Shown here: piece by piece, positions 11,641 to 23,999 of the stretch
How positions within the stretch are numbered: position 1 is the first letter of the stretch
How the letters are laid out: every line of letters begins with the position of its first letter
Assembly (NCBI RefSeq): GCF_958298935.1
Contig: NC_084927.1
Coordinates: forward strand, 31,818,001-31,882,000
Source: Phragmites australis
Lineage: Eukaryota > Streptophyta > Magnoliopsida > Poales > Poaceae
Length of the DNA stretch: 64,000 nt
Direction of reading: 5' to 3'
Translations under genes and position numbers: made by a program
Notes under the pieces: model-generated
What the model was told of the DNA's origin: nothing
The model's input: only the letters and a program-made list of their open reading frames with translations
Database searches by the model: none

Positions 11641-12265
11641 GTAGCTCCCTAGAACAGGAGACGATATGAGGGAAGATGGGCTTTGCTGACACGACGGCAC
11701 GAACGGACTCCTTGCACTCTCCCGTTCCGAGTCCACGGTGGCGCGACGCGACCGTTCGCGCACAAGCGCCCGGTCGGCTGGCTGAGCGCGCGGCTGCCAC
11801 GCGGGCCCGTGCCGCCTGCCACCAGGAAGCGCCGAAGGACCCGTGAACCTGCATGCGGGGCCCGGCAGTCGTCGCCGCGACGTGTCAGACAGTCGGCACG
11901 GCGCGCGCCCCGCTTTCTTATCCGTGTCCGGCCGCTCACGGATCGAAACGTGTACCACTGGGGTCGCGGAGGCCCCACCTGCACGACGGTGCAGTGTGCA
12001 CTACACTACTGGCGTACTGCGGGTGCACGCACCTCTAGTGCTGTGTGTGGACTGCTGTACTGCACCCTAGCCATAGTGCCGTGGGCCCGCCTTCTGCCCC
12101 TCGGCGCGCGGTTTTTGCCTCGGGCCCGCCCCCAGTGGCCTTCTCCTGGCCTTGTTGCGCTGGGCCATGGCGGCCGAGGCGAAAGACACAACGCCTCTTC
12201 GGATAACACAATGGGCAGGCTACTATTTCGTCGGCAGTTTGGACGTGTCGGTCAAGGTTGTTAGT
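11640..12265. other. CpG-rich island without a recognisable gene
   Basis: Strongly GC- and CpG-rich. Three or more frames are open simultaneously, the longest being 193 codons on the plus strand and 132 on the minus. All are Arg/Ala/Pro-rich and none shows a domain. It could be a promoter or first-exon relic, or DNA carried by a transposon. No function is inferred. Confidence 0.4.
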
Positions 12266-12533
12266 GCTCGATTAGTGCGTGCGTTTCACCCAAAAAAAGA
12301 GATATTAGTGCGTGCGTGTGCGTCCTGGATGGAGCTACCGTGCGTTGTCTTTTTCTGCCGAAACCTAGCCAAGTCACAAGCCTAGCTGCTACATCGGCTG
12401 GTAGCCAAAACACGTACTCGTCACTCATGGAGTGATGTGCTGGGATTTACTCCTTTTGCATGTCTACATCGATCAAAGTACCACGGTGGTACGGTAAAAT
12501 CAGCGAATGCAAGCTTTTTTTTAAGATGATATA

Positions 12534-12750
12534 CTCCCTCCGAGTCTTTCACATATAGTTTTAATCACTATTTTTATTGAAATATATTTGTAAATCTATT
12601 AAATTTGTGATATTATATAAGTATTTTTAAAATAAATCTATGCTTATGATTTTAAGGTCTTTAAACTATATATTTTGAAATTTATTGTTAGTCAAAACTT
12701 TAAAATTTTGATTTTTTTTTTTAAACGATATGTATTTATAATGGCATGAG
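12534..12750. mobile_element. Stowaway-like MITE
   Basis: 217-bp element beginning CTCCCTCCGAGTC, flanked by TA on both sides (12532-12533 and 12751-12752). The right end complements to CTCATGCCATTATAAATAC, a decayed version of the CTCCCTCCGT-type Stowaway terminus. The interior is AT-rich. Starting motif and TA duplication are the Tc1/mariner-derived Stowaway signature. Confidence 0.78.
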
Positions 12751-12752
12751 TA

Positions 12753-14593
12753 CTTAAGGTCCAACTATCAGTTTGCACGGAATTAGATCCACAGTTGCAT
12801 AATCATGCATGAATACGCTCGTCGGTTGTCCAGCTCTGGGCATGCATGCATGCATATGCATCCTGCTCGCAGCCCAGGGTGAAAAAAAGACGATCCATGG
12901 ACGTGAGCAAGAGTTTGCTGCATGCGATAGATTTGTCGTCACACATTTCTGATTCCTCCCCTCTCACTGACATAATAGAATAGAAGCCTCAAGTAAACGA
13001 TGCGACCAACTGTTCCAGATGGCCTTGAGGGCCCGAACTAAACGGCTGCAGGCAACTAACTGCGAGCCCAATCCGCATGCAAACAGCGTCCTCAACAGCA
13101 CGCCGAGACAGGAGACGAATAGACGACCGACGTGCACGAGGGCGATTCTAGGCAGCGCTCAAAAGAGCCCGACCCCCAAGCGCACGATCATGCACGCAAA
13201 CTGTATGATCTGACCAACGGGACGACACGAGCAGGAGCGAGGAAAAGGAAACAAACATGTAGCGGCAGAGCAAAAGGTTGCCGAAGCGAGACGAGGAGGG
13301 GGGGGGGGGAACACGGGGGCGTACCTTGATGGAGGCGCCCGTTCTCCACCCGCATCGCCATGTCAAGATCACAGACGATCGTTCACGCCGCGCGCCGGCC
13401 CGCCAGGCTGGATTGCCACTTAGTTGCCCAGCGAAAGACACGAGAGGGGCAGTTTTTCCTCTCTTTTTCTTTGGCGTGTGATGGGATGAACCACGAGCGA
13501 GGTGGAGGGAGCCGGGTCTTATTGGTGCCGAGCAGAGCAACCCTAGCGATGGAGAGGGAGGAGGAGGTGTGTGGGGCAGCTGCCTCACTGGCGTCGTCGT
13601 AAGCGAAATGTATCGGTGATGTGCACGCGAAGATATGCCCAATTATTGCTGCTGGCGCTCCCAGAAGAACATTGGCCTGGCTTCCATTCTTGCGACTGCT
13701 CGTTGCTGTGGATTAGCCACTAGCTGATTTGATGTGCTGCTAGCTTCCGTTGGTTGGAGGGGCCCTTTCTCTCTACATGGGTCGCCACTACCGAGACCTA
13801 ATGCTCCATTAAAAACAAAAGCAGGGTTGGTAAAAGATGAAATCGTAGCTAAATAAGGTGATCCAAGTTGCCAACTATGCACGGTGCATCGAAATGACCC
13901 AACATATGGTACTTAACAAGACAGCACTATAGTCCTAAAGAGACAAGATAGGGGGTACTAGCAAAATCTTATATTTTTTATATGATCGCATCATTTATTT
14001 GCTGAATTGTGATCTGAAGTGACAAGGTATAAATTATCTGAAGTGACATGTTGGTATTTGTTCACTTAAAATTATGCCGCGCAATTTAGAATCCACGCGA
14101 GTTGCAGCAGATGACCTATTGGAAAGGGACTAGTGCAGTTTTATATGGGCTCGAAGCTCATCCGCTTTGTCGCCATCAATTTGCTCGATATTGCCTGACA
14201 TCCCAATGAAGATCACTATAGTGTATATATGGTGGCAGAGCTTTTATGAACAGACTGCAAATTTAGCATCGCCTTAAAGAAAAGGGAGTGTGTGAATTTC
14301 ATCCTTAGCAATCTCGGTCACCTCTTTCATGTCATTTACTTCTTTTGTCGGAACGGAATTTTCCATGCGAATATGCCCCATGGAAAATGAGAAACATATT
14401 CGATGGCGGTCTTGCATTGTCGTGTGTAACTTGTGGAACTTTGTTCTTGCAGGCTAATGATAAACATCACTGGGTGTTTCATGATTCATTGGCCACATAA
14501 TAATATTTGAGAAAAGACGAAATTAAAAGGAGATCCAGAGAGACCTAAACATGAGGTTTCGGAAAGCCCACGACTAAGAACAGCACAAGCCTA
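12753..14593. other. Gene-free interval, GC-rich in its first half
   Basis: 12.9-13.65 kb is GC-rich with overlapping open frames on both strands (up to 164 codons) and a G run near 13300. 13.65-14.59 kb is ordinary composition with no long frame. CATGCATGCATGCATATGCA occurs at about 12841. No gene, RNA or complete transposon is recognised. Confidence 0.45.
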
Positions 14594-14602
14594 TAAAGAG
14601 AA

Positions 14603-16293
14603 GGAAAAAATTTATATTGTCTCCTTTAACTATTGCTCGAATACGTTTTTCTCCTCCAAAACATAAAATCAGATATCTCACATATTCCAACTATTCAAAC
14701 TAGTGCGATTTACCTTCTTAACTGATTTTGATGATAGTTTCATCATACGTGATGGTGGGACCTACATGTCAGATGACAAATGGCATGAGGTATTGTACGC
14801 GTAGACATTCCAGTCAGATGGCACACTTCCGACCACGCGTCCTCACTCCCAACCATGTGCCCGCCATTGCTCCCTTCGCCACCACTCCCCCTTTCTTCCC
14901 AAGCTCCAACAACAGCCATCACCACTTCTCAAAGATCCATTGCTCGATCCGAGCACGGCACCATGACCGCTGCACTCCCCTGGTTCCATTTTGCCACTCC
15001 CACAACCTTAATTCCCGCCGAGCTCGAAACGCCCAATCTGGGCCGCCTCTGTCACCTTCTCCAATTTCTACACCATCTAAGGCATAACTGCTAGCTAGCC
15101 GAGCCCCTAATTCAAGCCCTCGTGCACTGAGATGCCCTGGCGCCATGCCGCCTCTGTTCTGTCCATAGAGCTCCATCACCAAACCAATGATTAGCCTCTA
15201 GACCTAATCCAAGCACAATAACAATGTCGTCCTAGCCTCTAGCTGCTTACAAGATAAATTGACACGAGATGCTCCAGTCTTCTCTCCCCTATCCGACGGC
15301 TAAACACCCACAGCGCCGCCACTCATCGTGTTCCCGAGACCAATTGGAGCCACTCATCTCTCTCTCTCTCTCTACAAAATATCAGAGCCCGAGTCACTGT
15401 TGTTTGCTCGGTTGAACTTGAGTATCGCCGGTTGTCCATCATCTTCTTCTACCTCCGGCCACCCCTACCCGACTCCCTCTCGCCCGCCCGTGAGTGCAGT
15501 GGTTGGTTGGCGGTTGTGGTCAGGCACGTGATCGGGAGTGAGGACGCTGAGGAAGGGGATGGTGCAGTGATGGCGACGCTCGGGCTAGTCGTTGTGATGC
15601 TGGACATGTCGCCACGGGGTGAAGGCGGTCCTGGAGCTTTGGGCGTGCACACTCCTCGCGCTTCGGTCCTACTGCGACGTAGCGGATGTGCTCAGTGACT
15701 ACATCCCCAGATGCAGCAAGTTCTGCTCTGGCGAAGAAGCGGCCTCCTCCTCCTCCTTCTCGTCCTCCTGCTCATCTGGCTCCAGCGACCTCGGCGCTGC
15801 CTCTCGGATCGAGCTCCTGTCCCCGGGGCACGATCGCTTCGAGATAGCTGTCACTCACTGCATGCTCACAGGGTAGCGATGTCACGGGTGTGTGGCCATA
15901 ACCTAGTGTTCCGACACTGTACCTGCCTGGGAGCACTGGGAACCTACACCTAAGCTAGCTGAGGTGGTCGAGGAGGGTTGGGTCGGCACCAGCGATGAGA
16001 AGGCAGGAGATAGTGGCGGGGGACGAGGCATCTTCTCATCTCTCCGAGCTGCACGCACGGGCAAAAGACGGGGAGAGAGAAGAGGGAGTAACAAGATGAT
16101 GAGATGTCATCTGACATGTAGGTCCCACCATCATGTCAGCATCACGTAGGACAAACCACCATCAAAATCAGTTAATAAGGTAAATTGCACCGGTTTAACT
16201 AGTTGGAGTAGATGAGATATCTGATTTTACGGTTCGGGAGGGGGGAGGGGCAGATTTGAGCAATAGTTGAGTGAGACAATATATTTTATTTCC
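14603..16293. mobile_element. Mutator-like element (MULE) carrying GC-rich cargo
   Basis: Long terminal inverted repeats: left 14603-14777, right 16106-16293, about 175-188 bp. They share TATTGTCTC near the tips and TAAAATCAGATATCTCA, TTAACTGATTTTGATG and TGGTGGGACCTACATGTCAG further in. A perfect 9-bp direct repeat, TAAAGAGAA, flanks it (14594-14602 and 16294-16302), the Mutator superfamily signature. No transposase is visible, so it is non-autonomous. The 1.3-kb interior is GC-rich and unlike the TIRs, with a Ser-rich open frame (15619-15876), as in Pack-MULEs that capture host DNA. The donor of the cargo is not identified. Confidence 0.9.
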
Positions 16294-16436
16294 TAAAGAG
16301 AACGGCTGGTATATAGTACGCACTAATCCCCGTCTCCGATCTCTCAGATCCACCAGTTGAGGAATTCAACCCAGATACGACCTTCAGCAGATCCTTGTCT
16401 AGCTCCCTTGCCAACAACATAGAATAGAAGGATTTA

Positions 16437-17001
16437 GGGCATGTTTGGATCGTGACCCTAACAAATCAAACCAAATTTTAGCTTTGCTTGTGAATTTGAC
16501 CTCCTTTAGATGGGGCCAAATTTTGGTCATGTAAAAAAAAATGGCTGACCGAGCTACAGACAACAGGGAATGCGGGGAGGGCTCCGGGTGAGAAAAAGGT
16601 CAGCCCAACATTTGGCTTGGCCACTGACTGAGGTGCAGCTGCCCACTGGCTGCACATATTTTAAAAACTTTGGATTAACAAATTTTAAATCATAATATCT
16701 CCTAAACCATGCATTCAACATTTAATCCATTTGCACAGTTACATTCCTTATAATTAAATCTACCAATTAAGACTCATACTAACGCTAAAAAATTAGTTAT
16801 ATATAAGTCCCACATATCATGCTAACCGTTTTTTGAAATTTTGACATGACCAGATCCAAACAATCTTAATTTTATCACTGCCCTAACTTTAACTTAGCCA
16901 CGAACCAAACAACATTTTTCCTACCAAATTTTAGTATTACTTTAATTTATCCAAAACCAAAATTTAACTTGGGCTGTTAGAGCCCGGAACCAAACACGCC
17001 C
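16437..17001. mobile_element. Tourist/Harbinger-type MITE
   Basis: Left terminus GGGCATGTTTGGATCGTGAC, right terminus reading CCAAACACGCCC, an imperfect inverted pair. Flanking trinucleotides are TTA (left) and CTA (right), close to the TTA/TAA duplication of Harbinger elements. The interior is AT-rich and non-coding. Confidence 0.68.
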
Positions 17002-17023
17002 CTAATCATCGAAGTCGACTATG

Positions 17024-17104
17024 TCCTGCCTCCTGATCGCTAGTGCCGACCCAACCATCCTCGACCACCTCAGCTGGCTTAGGTGTAGGTTCCCAGTGCT
17101 CCCG
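17024..17104 (-). repeat. Inverted copy of MULE cargo segment
   Basis: These 81 bases match the reverse complement of 15926-16009 inside the nearby MULE at roughly 90 percent by eye, including GTGCCGACCCAACC and TCGACCACCTCAGC. They begin just after the Tourist-like MITE. It is either a fragment of a second MULE in opposite orientation or another copy of the captured sequence. Confidence 0.75.
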
Positions 17105-17551
17105 GTCGCCGCCCTGCATCGGCCGCCCATGACCACCTAGGCATCCTGGCCGGACCACCGATTTCCGTGAAATGATGCGATCACCGTAAGATTTCTGTTC
17201 AGAACAGCCTTCTGATCCATAGATTGCAAACATGTTAATGTGAAGTGCAATGTAGAATGGCTGAATGCACAAAGATGGCGCGTCTGCACACCAAACTGAT
17301 AACCAAATTGAGAAGCTCTACTGAAAATGCGACATACGAAACTCACCCCATCCTCCAAAATTTGCATTTGAAATATTAGCAGATAACAGATACAGCAGCA
17401 AGTATAATTATTCTCGTTCAAACAAAATAACCCAGCACCAGTTTACGACAGAGGATATGCGCATAACAGAAGTAATATTTTAGACGACCATACTGATATA
17501 GGAGTAGAATACTATAGATAAATATGCGATGCTAGTTAGTAGCAGCAAAAA
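17105..17551 (-). other. Downstream / 3'-UTR region of eIF3G
   Basis: Ordinary AT-balanced sequence immediately 3' of the eIF3G stop codon (minus strand). It should contain the 3' UTR and polyadenylation site, but no unambiguous AATAAA-type signal was placed. No other gene is evident. Confidence 0.4.
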
Positions 17552-19322
17552 CTAGTTCGCCCTTGGTGCTGCCCACTCAACTCGGAGGATAAGGTTATCA
17601 TAACCATACCCATTGAGCTTGCTGATAGCCTTCTCACCATCCTCCTTGTGAACAAAGTTGACAAAGCCAAATCCCCTGCTTGACCCAGTCTTGTGATCCA
17701 CTGCAACATAGACACGGCTAACATGGCCAAATGGACCGAACAGCTCGAGGAGGTCGGGCTCACGGGTATCCTCTGAGAGATTGTTCACACGGACAGAGTT
17801 CTCATCATTCCTTCTTCTCATCACATCTGCTCCACTTCTATCAGCACCTTCCCTCTTGCTTGGAGGAACATATGATCCCTTTCCAGCACCACCTGGTGCT
17901 GCAGGGCCGTCCGCAGTAGTAGGCCTGTCGACAAAACTTTCTGTCTGTGGAGCAAGGTCCTTGTAGGGGCACTTTGAGGTCCAGTGGTCACCCTTCTTCC
18001 CACAGGTTCTGCAAACCATGAGAAGAGCACCTACCGTACTTGGAATACCCAGTGGATCACCAGAAGTAGTTGGTTCCTCAGCTTTGCTCCCTACAATTAA
18101 GTGAACTGTTAGCAAATAAGGCCACAACGATAACAAGATTGCAGCAAAACCAGCGAGTTTTGAGGCTTCAGAACGAAAAAAACAGTCATTGCCAACAAGA
18201 AAGACATACTGCCAAGTACTTTAAGAAGACTAATGTCACTGCTTTAGCAGAACATTAGCAACGGCTGAAAGACAGGTCTCTATATCGACAACATGTGCAC
18301 TATAAGCTGATAGAACCTTTGGCTTGTATTGATCAACAGTAACTATGTCACAATTAGTGAATGTTTGGAAACAAAAAACTAATCAAGCCAAGAAAAACTG
18401 GTATGGAGCAATATAGTCGATCCAGATTCTTGGGGTATGTTTGCATTCAGGATAATACAATCCTTCAACGGACTGAGACCACCTGTACTTGCCTACTTGG
18501 TGCTACAACTGCAGCATACCAGCTGCAGCGAATCTCACCAGGAGGTGAAACAGAAAAAATATACCCACTAAATTTTTTTAAACGGTGTAGAGCCTTGTTC
18601 TTTTAACATACTATAATAAACAGTAGCCTACATTGAACAATACTGCACATTATGAAGATTATCAGGGGGGATGAAGAGTCAAAATATGCAGAATGCTAAT
18701 TTTGGGTCTTGGTAACACTAACATTGATCGCATCACAAGCAATTGGAATGAGAATGAAGGCATGCATCATGGTACTAAACACTAATCAACTAATGTATCC
18801 AAAATATAACTAATTCGAGTACACCACAAGTCCATAACTAACAATATAGTTAGCACTGCAATTGGAAATCATACATGGTCTACAGACATTACGATCAATC
18901 ATGGTTAACAGATGAATCAATCGACGCAGAGTAGATCTATGTGGAGAAGGTATGGGGAGAGCAGAACAGCGCCAACCTGGGGCTCGTGGGCGCTCGAGGA
19001 GGATCTCTTCGGTGGAGACCATGGTGAGCCGCGAGCCGGCGTCCTCCTTGACGGCGTCGCCGAACTTGGTCCACGAGCGGCGCTCGACGGCGCTCCTGGA
19101 GAGGCGCGCGCGCGCAAGCTTGCGGGTGCGGGTGGTGGTGGTGACCCTGACCTTGTTGCCCTCGTCGTTGAAGCGGTACTCGATCACCTTCCTGACGCCG
19201 TTCTCGTCGGGCCCGATGACGACTCGCGGCGGGAGGAGGAAGCCAAGGTCGCCGCCGTCGTCGTCCTCCTCCTCGAGCTCGCCCCACCGAATCTTCTGCT
19301 GCGTGGCCGCCGTCGCCGCCAT
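17552..19322 (-). CDS. EIF3G: Eukaryotic translation initiation factor 3 subunit G
   Basis: Cytoplasmic subunit of the eIF3 complex, which recruits the 40S preinitiation complex to mRNA and aids scanning and reinitiation. Two exons on the minus strand: 18977-19322 and 17552-18090 (stop included), separated by an 886-bp GT-AG intron in matching phase. The product is 294 residues, normal for plant eIF3g. Residues 1-115 form the eIF3g N-terminal region, starting MAATAATQQKIRWGELEEED with an acidic patch. Near residue 145 is the zinc-knuckle-like CRTCGKKGDHWTSKCPY. A basic/Gly linker follows, then a C-terminal RRM (about 213-292) with RNP2-like VRVNNL and RNP1 SRGFGFVNF, ending WAAPRAN. The start is the first ATG, in the GCCGCC-rich context typical of grass genes. 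The upstream region is CpG-rich. Confidence 0.97.
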
Positions 19323-19620
19323 GGTTCTCTCGCTCGCCGGCTCGGTCGCTCGTTGCGCGCGTTAGGGTTTGGGGTGCGGCGCGAGGGGGGAGCGCTTCGG
19401 GTTGTTTGCGGTTGCGACTTCAGATTGGGTGGCCGTAGCGTTTGCCGGATATAAGGCGGTATTGAGGAGATGGGCTTTCTCAAGTGGGCTTTTCAAAATG
19501 GACTGGATGAGGCCCAGTTCCTATAAGCTTTTCTAAATGGGCTTTTCTAATTGGTTCTGCCCTCGGAGCATCAGGATTGGGAGAGAGATCCGCCGTAAGC
19601 CATGAATCTTTGGGCCAGTG
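19323..19620 (-). promoter_or_regulatory. eIF3G 5' UTR and promoter region
   Basis: GC-rich leader next to the ATG, becoming AT-balanced by 19.5 kb. Reading the minus strand, a TATA-like CTTATATCC lies at about 19447-19455, some 130 bases upstream of the start codon. The transcription start is inferred only. Confidence 0.35.
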
Positions 19621-20434
19621 TCCAAATCTGAAGCCATTTACTACAGTAAAATTTAGCCTACCGCAACCCACCATTTATTTGAGCTCACGAAATTATCATA
19701 TTAATATAAAACATCTAGATCACTTATTATTAAGAACATCTAACCATTTAGATTTAATAAAGAGTAATATGAAATATAATTAATAAATACCTAAAATTGA
19801 AATTAAAAATTATAAAAAATAGTAATTTAATTTTCATACGGTTTGAGAAAACAATATAAATAAAGACCAAATAAAATAAAATAAATAATAACTTAAATTA
19901 GGGTTAAATAGAAAAGGAAGGTTCATATCAAATATAGTCTTAGAAAAAAATCAAATTATTATAAAAATCAAATATAAAAAGAGAGTTCATGTAAAATATA
20001 ATTAATTAATAGTTAAAATTCATAATAAAAAATAATGATTTTAAAAAAATTCTTACTAATAGATTAAGAAGTACCGTGTAGTTCAAGATTATTACATCAA
20101 GTAGGCAGCAGGCAAGACACAATACGTAGATAAGGTAAACTTATTCTGATTTTAGCTGTGTTACCTACACTTAAAGTACAATCTTGACAGTTGATTAAGA
20201 TGTATATGAGTCGAATCAATACATTTATACGATTTTAGTACAATTTTAAGTATAAATAATTTTCGTTTTCACTAACATAATTTTTATCTCTTCTTCTAAT
20301 TTTATGCATTTTGTAACTAAATAACACTGATCTAGCTCATTAAAAAAACTAAAAAATTTATTTTTAATTAAAAATTATCATAATAAAATATTATAATAAG
20401 GCTAGTGTTGCTATTAACTTAGCCAAAAAAGGAG
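19620..20434. mobile_element. Helitron-like element, degraded copy A
   Basis: About 800 bp of AT-rich, non-coding DNA colinear with the segment at 62350-63170. Shared landmarks include AACATCTAACSRTYTARATT, AATATAATTAATAAATA, GTTCAAGATYRTTACATCAA and TTTTATGCATTTTGTAACTA. Copy B keeps a Helitron-type 3' end; here the terminal hairpin and CTAG have decayed. Boundaries are approximate. Confidence 0.65.
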
Positions 20435-20829
20435 CAGCACGCCAAGAATCAAGGAATAAATACGAAGCTACTAGTATCATTCAGCTAGCTGTACCCGGTT
20501 CTACTGAACCGTAGTGTCTGGAGTTTGACAGAGAGAGATTTATTACACCGAGCTTCACATCGTCTATGGATCCTCGAAAGTACCGGGTACGTTGCACGAT
20601 AACCACGGTCAGGGCGGATGCATAGGGGTGGGGGGTGCTGGTGGGCTAAGGCCAACTCCATTAAAAGAAAGAGGGAAGGAGGGAATATTTGGAAACGGAT
20701 TAAGTACGCTAGTTTAAAAATAATTTTTTATTGTATTTACCTCATAAATCATGTAAGTAGGAAATCGAAAATCATCACCATTTGATGCGTAGTGAAGCGG
20801 AAGAAGAGTTAGAGTAGATCAATAAAACG

Positions 20830-22300
20830 TTGTGCACGTCAAACTCCTTGATGAGCTTCTCAATCAGATCTGCGACCAGCTATGCACAGGTGGTCACACT
20901 CCTCGACCAGTTCCGAACAGGTGGTCGTGCTTTTCAATTAGTTCCTCGACAAGTTCCTCGAGCAAGTATGTTGCGTTCTCAACCAGCTCCGAGTGGTCGT
21001 GTCGTGCTCCACGACCAATCGATTAGGTACTCAACCAGCCAGACAGAAGCGTTGCAATCTTCATGTCGAGTAGGTTCTCGACCAGCCGGACAAAAGCGTC
21101 ACAATCTTCACGCCGAGGAGATCAACGCTGCAATAGCAGTATCGCCTCTATGATATCCACACGTACTGGGTAGAATCGCCGAGCGCCGATGTGTTAGCAT
21201 CTTGCAAGCGGCTAAGGTTTTGTGAGATCGTGTGGAGGGTTACGACTAGAGTTTTGAAGAGGCTCACCTCTCTACGTCCCACCCTACACCTATATAGAGC
21301 TCGTTAATGGGCTCTCACATTGTAAGTCCTTTAGGACTTTGACACCTTATAAATCAAAATCCAATCAAACTCATATATAAATTCAATTCGTATGTTTTGT
21401 TTCAATCCAATAAACATGTGACCCGTTAGATTTATGTGCAAATGGCTACGACTCGAAAACTCTTTCCAAACCAAAACCAATAGCTGTCCTTAGCAGAACA
21501 TGTTGATTCTCAAGTATACACAAAGATCATATTGGCTAAAATTTGATATACACATGCATCGATCCATTCGCCTCACGATACAGTCAAGCTCAATACGAGA
21601 TATATGTCACCCTTGTGATAGCTCGACCATTCACCCGATCAAGTAGTGAATTTATCATGATTAACTCTTTAATCATATTGGTATGGTCATGCATTTTCTC
21701 AATCTAACTAACTTGAGAGGCTTAGAGATATATCTCCCGTTAACAAGGAGAAGTAAATTTCATCTTGATCGCTCACACCCAACGATATGTTTGATGATAA
21801 ACTCGAAAATACATTTATGACTATCTAGTTACGGAATAGCATTTGACGGCTCCAAAATATGGCACTACATATTCTGAGAATTAATGACGATATCAGGTTT
21901 AACGATCCCGCAGATACACTATCTGAGATTACAATCGATGACACATCATAAATAACAATTCCAGCAGTATCTTAATGTGGGTTTATCTAACATCATATTC
22001 TCCAATATAAATATTTACATTATTGATCTGCTATCTTTACACATATGATCCGTGAAATATGATCATCAATCAACACATATATTGGTCTTACAAATCATCA
22101 CAATGATACATGACTAGTGATTAATTTAGAATAACAACATGATATAAATAAAGAGTTTCACAAATAAATCACATACTTGTTAATCAATACAAATAATAGT
22201 TATTTTTGAAATATCTCATTATTTAAAAATACATAAACATAAATGTGATATAATTATTTCTATGATTACCTAAGGAAATATTATTAAAAAAGAAGGAAGA
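20830..22300 (-). mobile_element. LTR retrotransposon fragment (LTR-like)
   Basis: No coding capacity. The stretch 21600-22100 resembles a sequence I know as widespread in grass LTRs (phrases such as ACTTGAGAGGCTTAGAGATA and TGACTATCTAGTTACGGA). Reading the minus strand, a TATA-like CTCTATATAGG at about 21291-21301 precedes a GC-richer block, consistent with a minus-oriented LTR. 20868-21090 repeats the word CTCGACCAG and variants. Ends, TSD and family were not determined. Confidence 0.5.
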
Positions 22301-23990
22301 TGAGAAGGAAGAAAGAAGAAGGGACGGAGCAGGTAGAAGAGAATAATAAGAGGAGCCTCTCCTACACTTCGCTCATGTATCCGCCACTGAACTCGGTAGT
22401 CCTCGTATAGTTGACGCCACAACAGGGAGACGGTCGCTGCAAGTCTTAATGCAACTTGTGAGGGGTCAGCTAGACAGATCGTATGCTGTCTCGAGCAATT
22501 TGACCGTTTAGGCTTTTAATGAGCTTTTGTTCACATCGATCAGCGCCTGTCGTCGCACAAATCATTTGACAGTCAGGAAATCACCAATTGTTGCCGCCGA
22601 GGTTTGCGACGTGACGTCGATTCTCGCTGTCCCCTCCCTCACCGCTCTTTTTCATCAACTTTTCTCTTCGCGCCTTGGTACAATCACGCACACCTGCAAA
22701 AATTTCTCATGTGTCGAGCTAAACTGATGAATGTGAGCATCTACCAACTACCAAGAATTGTAATGTGCCCTTGTTAATCGACTATTACATTCAAGGACCC
22801 TCTATTGCATCGCAAACGAAATACTACCGTGTTCTCAGAAAAAAGGACATAGATATTAATTTGAGATGTATCAGAATTCAGAACACGTTTCCCATAACTC
22901 TAGCCATGGAAAATTCAATGCCGCGAGGTAGAGCGAGCAGTGACCTATAAAGAGAGCAGATCAAACACAGCAAAACTTAGCCGAGGAATGATGGCACGGT
23001 ACCGGGACAGCAGGTGGTGCTAGAATTTCCACTCCAAAGCCGCCAGCCTTTTCATCGCTCCTCCATGGCCCATGCATGGCCAGCAGGCAAGGGTGTTGGA
23101 ATGAGAGGGAAGGAACAGGAAAAGGAAGAAAAGCGCGGGACACAATAATGAAGCGATCAGAGTCCGGTGCAGCGGCATCGCACTGCATTCGCATTTGCAT
23201 GGGGATATGATGGTGGGGGACCTGAACACACACACACTCTCTCTCTGCATGCACGCAGCGTCGCAGCATGCTGGGTCGAGTGCGTGTGGGGCTCTGTCGC
23301 GCACCTTCCCGGCATGAAAAATTTCCGGTGCACCCGTGACCCGTCTCTCCGATCCAGAGTCGTTGATCGATCGATGTGGCTCAAATTTTGACAAGTTCAG
23401 CGGGCACTCGTTGCATTTGCATGATGATATCTCTCGGCTCTGGCAGCCGGCACGCATGGAGCCTCATGTTTTTCCGGGCGGCTGGCCATCCTACCCTGGG
23501 ACTGGCCCACCCGAACGGAACGCGGCCTCCCGCACACGCTGGGCCACGGCGTACGTTTGCCTGTATGCAATGATGGTGCATCGTGCGGCCCAATGAAGCC
23601 TTTTTTTTTGTTGCTGTATTTCACTTCATTTTCTCTCTCTTGCAGCCCCGTCTCGTCTGGAGAGAGAAAGTGTTGTTGCCAGTGGAATTTTTATATTTTG
23701 ATTTTCTAAAATATATTCTGTAAATAGACTCTTGCGAATTTTTTTTATAAATAGATCAGTTTATATGTCCCATAACATTTAGCGTCATGCCGCCGTGCTA
23801 GCGATCTTCTATTTCAAATTTTAAAGATTATACGTGTTAGTTACTACAACGTCAATTGTCATGATCCCGTGCTATTCAATCACGACGTCAAGCCACCAAA
23901 TGCCATGATGTCGTAAAAAGAGTTCATTTTCTGACATTGTTTCCCGTAGATCCATATGTAGATTTTTTTTTAAAAAAAGGGTCCTATAAG
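22301..23990. other. Gene-free interval
   Basis: 22.3-22.5 kb is a purine-rich tract. 22.9-23.6 kb is GC-balanced with overlapping frames on both strands up to 145 codons, none with a recognisable domain. There are short CA and CT runs near 23228-23246. 23.7-23.95 kb is an AT-rich block with GTCATGATCCCGTG and CCATGATGTCG repeats. No gene is supported. Confidence 0.4.
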
Positions 23991-23999
23991 AATCGATGA

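Noticed and set aside
11683..12264. 193-codon plus-strand frame
   Set aside because: CpG-rich sequence keeps several frames open on both strands; Arg/Pro/Ala-rich translation without a domain.
13148..13642. 164-codon minus-strand frame
   Set aside because: GC-driven, Pro/Ser/Arg-rich, interrupted in meaning by a poly-G run; no domain.
18912..19454. 180-codon plus-strand frame
   Set aside because: Antisense of eIF3G exon 1 and its GC-rich leader.
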